Assembly: GCA_016801885.1 (NCBI GenBank)
Contig: CM028905.1
Coordinates: 18,391,015-18,455,014 of the forward strand
Direction: 5' to 3'
Length of the DNA stretch: 64,000 bases
Source: Toxotes chatareus
Taxonomy: Eukaryota; Chordata; Actinopteri; Toxotidae
The position numbers and the translations under genes are program-made. This document shows, one piece after another, positions 55,501-64,000 of this stretch; position 1 is the first letter of the stretch; each line of letters begins with the position of its first letter. The notes beneath the pieces are model-generated. The model was not told where the DNA came from, searched no databases, and saw only the letters and a list, made by a program, of their open reading frames with translations.

Positions 55501-56700
55501 AACGCCATACTATACTATGACGTTTTTTATGACATTTTGAGGCCAAAAAAAATTGACTTTTTTTGTTCAAAAAAACGCCATACTATACTATGACGCTTTT
55601 TATGACATTTTGAGGCCAAAAAATTTTTTGACTTTTTTGTTCGAAAAAACGCCATACTATACTATGACGTTTTTTATGACATTTTGAGGCCAAAAAATTT
55701 TGACTTTTTTTTTCCGAAAAAACGCCATACTATACTATGACGTTTTTTTATGACATTTTGAGGCCAAAAAATTTTTGACTTTTTTTTCAAAAAACGCCAT
55801 ACTATACTATGACGTTTTTTATGACATTTTGAGGCCAAAAAAACTTTTGACTTTTTTTGGCCGAAAAACGCCATACTATACTATGACGTTTTTTTATGAC
55901 ATTTTGAGGCCAAAAAATTTTTGACTTTTTTTTCTGAAAAAACGCCATACTATACTATGACGTTTTTTATGACATTTTGAGGCCAAAAAAATTTGACTTT
56001 TTTTGTTCAAAAAACGCCATACTATACTATGACGTTTTTATGACATTTTGAGGCCCAAAAAATTTTTGACTTTTTTGTTCGAAAAAAACGCCATACTATA
56101 CTATGACGTTTTTATGACATTTTGAGGCCAAAAAATTTTTGACTTTTTTTTGTCCGAAAAAACGCCATACTATACTATGATGACGCTTTTTATGACATTT
56201 TGAGGCCAAAAAATTTTTGACTTTTTTTTTCGAAAAAAACCATACTATACTATGACGTTTTTATGACATTTTGAGGCCAAAAAATTTTGACTTTTTTGGT
56301 TCAAAAAACGCCATACTATACTATGACGCTTTTTATGACATTTTGAGGCCAAAAAAATTTTGACTTTTTGTTTCGAAAAACGACGCCTATACTATACTAT
56401 GACGTTTTTATGACATTTTGAGGCCAAAAATTTTGACTTTTTTTTGTCGAAAAAACGCCATACTATACTATGACGCTTTTTATGACATTTTGAGGCCAAA
56501 AAATTTTGACTTTTTTTGTTCGAAAAAACGCCATACTATACTATGACGTTTTTTATGACATTTTGAGGCCAAAAAATTTTTGACTTTTTTTTCCCATAAA
56601 AACGCCATACTATACTATGACGCTTTTTTTATGACATTTTGAGGCCAAAAAATTTTTGACTTTTTTTTTTGAAAAAAAACGCCATATATACTATACTATG
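52530..56700 (+). repeat. Right intermediate domain: GAGGCC units
   Basis: Units are dominated by GAGGCC plus an A-run, with GCCATACTATAC and mostly GTTC or GTCC in box D. Scattered exceptions are GAGGCCC near 52.98, 54.71 and 56.05 kb, a lone GAGGTC at 54482-54487, and a late GCCTTAC near 53.78 kb. Apart from a scrambled unit near 55.05-55.10 kb the copies are regular, so frames stay open longer here than elsewhere. Confidence 0.75.
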
Positions 56701-59700
56701 ACGCTTTTTTATGACATTTTGAGGCCCAAAAAATTTTGACTTTTTTGTTTAAAAAACGCCATACTATACTATGACGCTTTTATGACATTTTGAGGCCAAA
56801 AAAAATTTTGACTTTTTTGTTCGAAAAAACGCGCCATACTATACTATGACGTTTTTTATGACATTTTGAGGCCCAAAAATTTTGACTTTTTTGTCGAAAA
56901 AAACGCCATACTATACTATGACGTTTTTTTTATGACATTTTGAGGCCCAAAAAATTTTTGACTTTTTTTTCTTCGAAAAAACGCCATACTATACTATGAC
57001 GTTTTTATGACATTTTGAGGCCAAAAAATTTTGACTTTTTTTCCGAAAAAAACGCCATACTATACTATGACGCTTTTTATGACATTTTGAGGCCCAAAAA
57101 ATTTTTGACTTTTTGGTCGATTTTGAAACGCCATACTATACTATGACGTTTTTTATGACATTTTGAGGCCAAAAAAATTTTTGACTTTTTTGCTTCTTGA
57201 AAAACGCCATACTATACTATGACGTTTTTTATGACATTTTGAGGCCCAAAAATTTTGACTTTTTGTTTCGAAAAACGCCATACTATACTATGACGTTTTT
57301 TATGACATTTTGAGGCCCAAAAAATTTTGACTTTTTTGTTCTAAAAAAACGCCATACTATACTATGACGTTTTTTATGACATTTTGAGGCCAAAAAATTT
57401 TTGACTTTTTTTCTTCAAAAAAACGCCATACTATACTATGACGTTTTTTATGACATTTTGAGGCCCAAAAATTTTGACTTTTTTGTCCGAAAAAAAACGC
57501 CATACTATACTATGACGTTTTTTTTATGACATTTTGAGGCCCAAAAATTTTTGACTTTTTTTAAAAAAAAAACATTTTGAGCCATACTATACTATGACGC
57601 TTTTTATGACATTTTTGAGGCCAAAAAATTTTTGACTTTTTGTTTCGAAAAAACGCCATACTATACTATGACGTTTTTTTATGACATTTTGAGGCCAAAA
57701 AAATTTTGACTTTTTTGGTCATTTTTGACGCCCATACTATACTATGACGTTTTTTATGACATTTTGAGGCCAAAAAAATTTTGACTTTTTTGGTCGAAAA
57801 AACGCCATACTATACTATGACGCTTTTTTATGACATTTTGAGGCCAAAAAAATTTTGACTTTTTGGTTTATTTTGACGCCATACTATACTATGACGTTTT
57901 TATATGACATTTTGAGGCCAAAAAATTTTGACTTTTTGTCCGAAAAACGCCATACTATACTATGACGTTTTTTATGACATTTTGAGGCCCAAAAAATTTT
58001 GACTTTTTTGTCAAAAAACGCCATACTATACTATGACGCTTTTTATGACATTTTGATGACAAAAAATTTTGAGGCCCAAAAATTACTTGACTTTTTTTTT
58101 GAGGCCAAAAAACGCCATACTATACTATGACGTTTTTTATGACATTTTGAGGCCAAAAAATTTTGACTTTTTTTGTCGAAAAAACGCCATACTATACTAT
58201 GACGTTTTTATGACATTTTGAGGCCAAAAAAATTTTTGACTTTTTTTGCTCGAAAAAACGCCATACTATACTATGACGTTTTTATGACATTTTGAGGCCC
58301 AAAAAATTTTGAAGTTTTCTTTTTTTTTTTTTTGACGCCATACTATACTATGACGTTTTTATGACATTTTGAGGCCCAAAAATTTTTGACTTTTTTGTTC
58401 GAAAAAAAACGCCGCCATACTATACTATGACGCTTTTTATGACATTTTGAGGCCCAAAAATTTTTTGACTTTTTGTTCGAAAAACGCCATACTATACTAT
58501 GACGTTTTTTTATGACATTTTGAGGCCCAAAAATTTTTGACTTTTTTGTTCAAAAACGCCATACTATACTATGACGTTTTTATGACATTTTGAGGCCCAA
58601 AAATTTTGACTTTTTTGTTCGAAAAAACGCCATACTATACTATGACGTTTTTTTATGACATTTTGAGGCCCAAAAAAATTTTGACTTTTTTTTCAAAAAA
58701 ATTTTACTATACTTGACGTTTTTTATTTTTGAGGCCAAAAAATTTTGACTATACTATGACGCCATTTTTTATGACATTTTTATGACATTTTGAGGCCAAA
58801 AAATTTTGACTTTTTTTCGAAAAAACGCCATACTATACTATGACGTTTTTATGACATTTTGAGGCCCAAAAAATTTTTTGACTTTTTTTTCGAAAAAAAC
58901 GCCATACTATACTATGACGCTTTTTATGACATTTTGAGGCCAAAAAATTTTTGACTTTTTTGGTCGAAAAACGCCATACTATACTATGACGCTTTTTATG
59001 ACATTTTGAGGCCAAAAAATTTTTGACTTTTTTTGTTCGAAAAAACGCCATACTATACTATGACGTTTTTTATGACATTTTGAGGCCAAAAAAATTTTTG
59101 ACTTTTTGTCCAAAAAACGCCATACTATACTATGACGTTTTTTATGACATTTTGAGGCCCAAAAATTTTTGACTTTTTTGTCGGCTCGAAAAACGCCATA
59201 CTATACTATGACGACATTTTTTATGACATTTTGAGGCCCAAAAATTTTGACTTTTTTGTTTTGAAAAAACGCCATACTATACTATGACGTTTTTTATGAC
59301 ATTTTGAGGCCCAAAAATTTTTGACTTTTTTTGTCCGAAAAAACGCCTATACTATACTATGACGTTTTTTATGACATTTTGAGGCCCAAAAAATTTTGAC
59401 TTTTTTTTGTCAAAAAAACGCCATACTATACTATGATCGCTTTTTATGATGATTTTGAGGCCCAAAAATTTTGACTTTTTTTGTTCGATTTTGACGCCAT
59501 ACTATACTATGACGTTTTTTTTATGACATTTTGAGGCCCAAAAATTTTGACTTTTTGTTTGACTTTTTTTTGAAACGCCATACTATACTATGACGTTTTT
59601 TATGACATTTTGAGGCCCAAAAAATTTTGACTTTTTGTTCGATTTTGACGCCATACTATACTATGACGCTTTTTATGACATTTTGAGGCCCAAAAAATTT

Positions 59701-62700
59701 TTGACTTTTTGTCGAAAAAACGCCATACTATACTATGACGTTTTTTATGACATTTTGAGGCCCAAAAAATTTTGACTTTTTTGGTCGAAAAAAACGCCAT
59801 ACTATACTATGACGTTTTTTATGACATTTTGAGGCCCAAAAAATTTTGACTTTTTTGTCCGAAAAACGCACATACTATACTATGACGTTTTTATGACATT
59901 TTTGAGGCCAAAAAAATTTTGACTTTTTTTGGCCGAAAAACGCCCATACTATACTATGACGTTTTTATGACATTTTGAGCCCAAAAAATTTTTGACTTTT
60001 TGTCAAAAAACGCCATACTATACTATGATATGACGTTTTTATGACATTTTGAGGCCCAAAAATTTTTGACTTTTTTTTTTTGAAAACGCCATACTATACT
60101 ATGACGTTTTTTATGACATTTTGAGGCCCAAAAAATTTTGACTTTTTTTTTGGGTCGAAAAACGCCTTTTTTACTATACTATGACGACGTTTTTATGACA
60201 TTTTGAGGCCAAAAAATTTTTGACTTTTTTGTCGAAAAAAACGCCATACTATACTATGACGTTTTTTTATGACATTTTGAGGCCAAAAAATTTTGACTTT
60301 TTTTTGTTCGAAAAAACGCATACTATACTATGACGTTTTTATATGACATTTTGAGGCCCAAAAATTTTTGACTTTTTTGTCCGATTTGAAACGCCATACT
60401 ATACTATGACGTTTTTTATGATGACATTTTGAGGCCCAAAAAATTTTGACTTTTTTTTCGAAAAAACGCCATACTATACTATGACGTTTTTTATGACATT
60501 TTGAGGCCCAAAAATTTTGACTTTTTTGTTCGAAAAAAACGCCATACTATACTATACTATGACGTTTTTTATGACATTTTGAGGCCAAAAAATTTTGACT
60601 TTTTTTTGGTCGAAAAAATCGCCATACTATACTATGACTATACTATGACGCTTTTTTTTGACATTTTGAGGCCCAAAAATTTTGACTTTTTTTGTCCGAA
60701 AAAACGCCATACTATACTATGATGACGCTTTATGACATTTTGAGGCCCAAAAATTTTGACTTTTTTTTGCCCGAAAACGCCATACTATACTATGACGTTT
60801 TTTATGACATTTTGAGGCCAAAAAAATTTTGACTTTTTTGTTCGAAAAAACGCCATACTATACTATGACGTTTTTTATGACATTTTGAGGCCAAAAAAAT
60901 TTTGACTTTTTTGTTCGAAAAAACGCCATACTATACTATGACGTTTTTTTATGACATTTTGAGGCCCAAAAATTTTGACTTTTTTTTTCCGAAAAAACGC
61001 CATACTATACTATGACGTTTTTTATGACATTTTGAGGCCAAAAAATTTTTGACTTTTTTGTCGAAAAAAACGCCATATACTATACTATGACGCTTTTTAT
61101 GACATTTTGAGGCCCAAAAATTTTTGACTTTTTTTGTCCGAAAAAACGCCATACTATACTATGACGCATTTTTTGACATTTTGAGGCCCAAAAATTTTTT
61201 ACTATGACTTTTTTGTTCGAAAAAACTTTTGACGCCATACTATACTATACTATGACGTTTTTTATGACATTTTGAGGCCCAAAAATTTTGACTTTTTTGT
61301 TCGAAAAAACGCCATACTATACTATGACGTTTTTATGACATTTTGAGGCCAAAAAATTTTTGACTTTTTTGTTCGAAAAACGCCATACTATATACTATGA
61401 CGTTTTTTATGACATTTTGAGGCCCAAAAAAAATTTTGACTTTTTTTTTTATTTAAAAAACGCCATACTATACTATGACGTTTTTTATGACATTTTGAGG
61501 CCCAAAAAATTTTGACTTTTTGGTCAAAAACGCCTATATACTATACTATGACGTTTTTTATGACATTTTGAGGCCCAAAAAATTTTGACTTTTTTGGCCG
61601 ATTTTGAAAACGCCATACTATACTATGACGCTTTTTATGACATTTTGAGGCCAAAAAAATTTTTGACTTTTTTGTTCAAAAAACGCCTATACTATACTAT
61701 GACGTTTTTATGATGACATTTTGAGGCCCAAAAATTTTTGACTTTTTTGTTCAAAAAACGACGCCATACTATACTATGACGTTTTTTTATGACATTTTGA
61801 GGCCCAAAAATTTTTGACTTTTTTTGTCGAAAAAACGCCATACTATACTATGACGTTTTTTATGACATTTTGAGGCCAAAAAATTTTTGACTTTTTTTTG
61901 CGAAAAACGCGCCATACTATACTATGACGTTTTTTATGACATTTTGAGGCCCCAAAAATTTTTGACTTTTTTGTCCGAAAAAACGCCATACTATACTATG
62001 ACGTTTTTTATGACATTTTGAGGCCCCAAAAATTTTTGACTTTTTTTTGTTCAAAAACGCCATACTATACTATGACGTTTTTTATGACATTTTGAGGCCA
62101 AAAAATTTTTGACTTTTTTTTGTCGATTTTAAACGCCATACATACTATACTTTTTATGACATTTTGAGGCCAAAAATTTTTTTTTTGGCCAAAAAATTAT
62201 TATGACTTTTTATGACATTTTGAGGCCCCAAAATTTTTGACTTTTTTGTTGAAAAAATCCATACTATACTATGACGTTTTTATGACATTTTGAGGCCCAA
62301 AAAAATTTTGACTTTTTTGTTCGAAAAAACGCCATACTATACTATGACGTTTTTATGACATTTTGAGGCCAAAAAATTTTGACTTTTTTGTTCGAAAAAA
62401 CGCCATACTATACTATGACGTTTTTTATGACATTTTGAGGCCCAAAAAAATTTTTGACTTTTTTTTGTTCGAAAAAACGCGCCATACTATACTATGACGT
62501 TTTTTTTTGATGACATTTTGAGGCCAAAAAATTTTGATTTTTTTTATGACATTTTGACGCCATACTATACTATGACGCTTTTTATGACATTTTGAGGCCC
62601 CAAAAATTTTGACTTTTTGTTCCGAAAAACGCCATACTATACTATGACGTTTTTTTATGACATTTTGAGGCCCAAAAAATTTTTGACTTTTTTGTGCAAA

Positions 62701-64000
62701 AAAACGCCATACTATACTATGACGTTTTTTATGACATTTTGAGGCCAAAAAATTTTTTGACTTTTTTTGGCCGATTTTGACGCCATACTATACTATGACG
62801 TTTTTTATGACATTTTGAGGCCCAAAAAATTTTGACTTTTTTGGCCGAAAAACGCCATACTATACTATACTATGACGCTTTTTATGACATTTTGAGGCCA
62901 AAAAATTTTGACTTTTTTGTTCCGAAAAAACGCCATACTATACTATGACGTTTTTTATGACATTTTGAGGCCCAAAAATTTTGACTTTTTTTTTGAAAAA
63001 ACGCCATACTATACTATGACGTTTTTTATGACATTTTGAGGCCCAAAAATTTTTGACTTTTTTGTTCGAAAAAACGCCATACTATACTATGACGTTTTTT
63101 TATGACATTTTGAGGCCAAAAAATTTTTGACTTTTTTTTTCGATTTACTGACGCCTATACTATACTATGACGTTTTTTATGACATTTTGAGGCCCAAAAA
63201 ATTTTGACTTTTTTGTTCGAAAAAACGCCATACTATACTATGACGCGTTTTTTATGACATTTTGAGGCCCAAAAATTTTTGACTTTTTTTGTTCAAAAAA
63301 ACGCCATACTATACTATGACGTTTTTATGACATTTTGAGGCCAAAAAATTTTGACTTTTTGTGTCCGATTTTGACGCCATACTATACTATACTATGACGT
63401 TTTTTATGACATTTTGAGGCCCAAAAATTTTGACTTTTTTTTTTCAAAAAACGCCATACTATACTATGACGTTTTTTTATGACATTTTGAGGCCCAAAAA
63501 ATTTTTGACTTTTTTTGTTCGAAAACGCCATACTATACTATGACGTTTTTATGATGATTTTTGAGGCCCAAAAAATTTTGACTTTTTTTGACTTTTTGTT
63601 CGATTTTGACGCCATACTATACTATACTATGACGTTTTTTATGACATTTTGAGGCCAAAAAAATTTTGACTTTTTTGTTCAAAAAACGCCATACTATACT
63701 ATGACGTTTTTTATGACATTTTGAGGCCCAAAAAATTTTGACTTTTTGTTCGAAAAAACGCCATACTATACTATGACGTTTTTTATGACATTTTGAGGCC
63801 AAAAAATTTTTGACTTTTTTTGTTCGAAAAAAACGCCATACTATACTATGACGTTTTTTATGACATTTTGAGGCCCAAAAAATTTTTGACTTTTTGTTCG
63901 TTCGAAAAAACGCCATACTATACTATGACGTTTTTTTATGACATTTTGAGGCCAAAAAATTTTGACTTTTTTTGCCGATTTTGACGCCATACTATACTAT
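56700..64000 (+). repeat. Right flank domain: mixed GAGGCC and GAGGCCC units
   Basis: GAGGCCC returns from about 56.72 kb and is mixed with GAGGCC up to the end of the window. Box D is a mixture of GTTCG, GTCCG, GTCG and GGCCG, and the GATTTTGA ending reappears regularly near the very end. The composition approaches that of the left flank but is not yet as pure, so a purer GAGGCCC domain may lie to the right of the window. The final bases stop within box A, showing that the array continues. Confidence 0.75.

Larger units (their letters stand above)
1..64000 (+). repeat. Tandem satellite array, ~75 bp unit, whole window
   Basis: The entire window is head-to-tail copies of one unit. Spacing between successive CGCCAT starts at the left end is 76, 75 and 76 bp (positions 15, 91, 166, 242); near 39.84 kb it is 73 bp. 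The unit consists of box A (CGCCATACTATACTATGACG), box B (TTTTTTATGACATTTTGAGG), box C (C/T step, A-run, T-run, GAC) and box D (T-run, GGCC/GTCC/GTTC tetramer, then GATTTTGA or an A-run). Every copy reads in the same direction; the reverse complement of box A was not seen. No gene, RNA gene, transposon or unique segment longer than about one unit was found, so this entry also accounts for all gene-free stretches. Large satellites of this kind usually form constitutive heterochromatin; which chromosomal site this is cannot be read from the sequence. The host is not identified. Confidence 0.98.

Noticed and set aside
62425..62748. 107-codon minus-strand reading frame
   Set aside because: Same satellite peptide as elsewhere; open only because adjacent units keep a length divisible by three.
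1..64000. CRISPR-like geometry: a conserved ~36 bp segment alternating with ~38 bp of variable sequence
   Set aside because: The intervening segments are not unique spacers; they are versions of the same box C/D sequence differing by run length and a few bases. No cas genes are present and the array is far longer than usual.
1..64000. Bacterial-type promoters from TTGAC and TATACT words in each unit
   Set aside because: The distance between TTGACT and TATACT does not fit about 17 bp, the words are part of the satellite, and there is no downstream gene.
1..64000. Plant-type W-box (TTGAC) and TGACG bZIP motifs in every unit
   Set aside because: Very short words that repeat because the unit repeats. 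Without a gene or known host they carry no regulatory meaning.
1..64000. T-runs as RNA polymerase III terminators or intrinsic terminators
   Set aside because: T-runs occur several times per unit and no RNA gene with internal promoter boxes was seen.
1..64000. Telomeric repeat, rDNA, tRNA or transposon remnants
   Set aside because: No short telomere-type hexamer or heptamer array, no rRNA- or tRNA-like segment, and no terminal repeats or target-site duplications were seen.

Overview
This window is one uninterrupted tandem satellite array. From the first base to the last it is built of a roughly 73-76 bp AT-rich unit repeated head to tail, on the order of 850 copies by simple division. All copies run in the same direction: I saw no reverse-complemented unit, no interposed transposon, no unique spacer and no gene. 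The window starts and stops inside the array in the same phase, so the array continues on both sides. A homogeneous satellite of this size points to heterochromatin (centromeric, pericentromeric or subtelomeric) of a eukaryote with an AT-rich repeat fraction. Hand-counted consensus units are about 32% GC in the flanks and about 29% in the centre. I cannot name the species.

The unit has four parts: box A, CGCCATACTATACTATGACG; box B, TTTTTTATGACATTTTGAGG; box C, a C/T step, an A-run, a T-run and GAC; and box D, a T-run, a GGCC/GTCC/GTTC-type tetramer and then either GATTTTGA or G plus an A-run. Boxes A and B are nearly constant over 64 kb; C and D carry the variation. In a clean 76 bp unit (1093-1168) the two 38 bp halves align without gaps at 24 of 38 positions, so the unit looks like an old dimer of a 38 bp ancestor.

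Layout by diagnostic variants: 1 to about 13.18 kb, GAGGCCC units; 13.18-14.67 kb, transition through GAGGCC to GAGGTC; 14.67-51.34 kb, GAGGTC units, divided near 42.0 kb into a left part rich in GCCTTAC, GACGCTTT and GTCCG and a right part with GCCATAC and GTTC; 51.34-52.53 kb, mixed; 52.53-56.7 kb, GAGGCC; 56.7-64 kb, GAGGCC mixed with a growing share of GAGGCCC. The order CCC-CC-TC-CC-CCC is nearly mirror symmetric although every unit has the same orientation. This is the most interesting large-scale signal, together with the perfect palindrome GTCAAAAAATTTTTTGAC that the central C-to-T change completes. About 17-34 kb is the most disordered stretch, with truncated and shuffled units and T-runs up to 24.

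There is no gene set to interpret. All open reading frames (up to 108 codons) are translations of the satellite with a 25-residue period and occur on both strands, as expected when the unit is close to 75 bp. Any function would be structural (chromatin, kinetochore, curved DNA or non-coding transcript) and is inference only.
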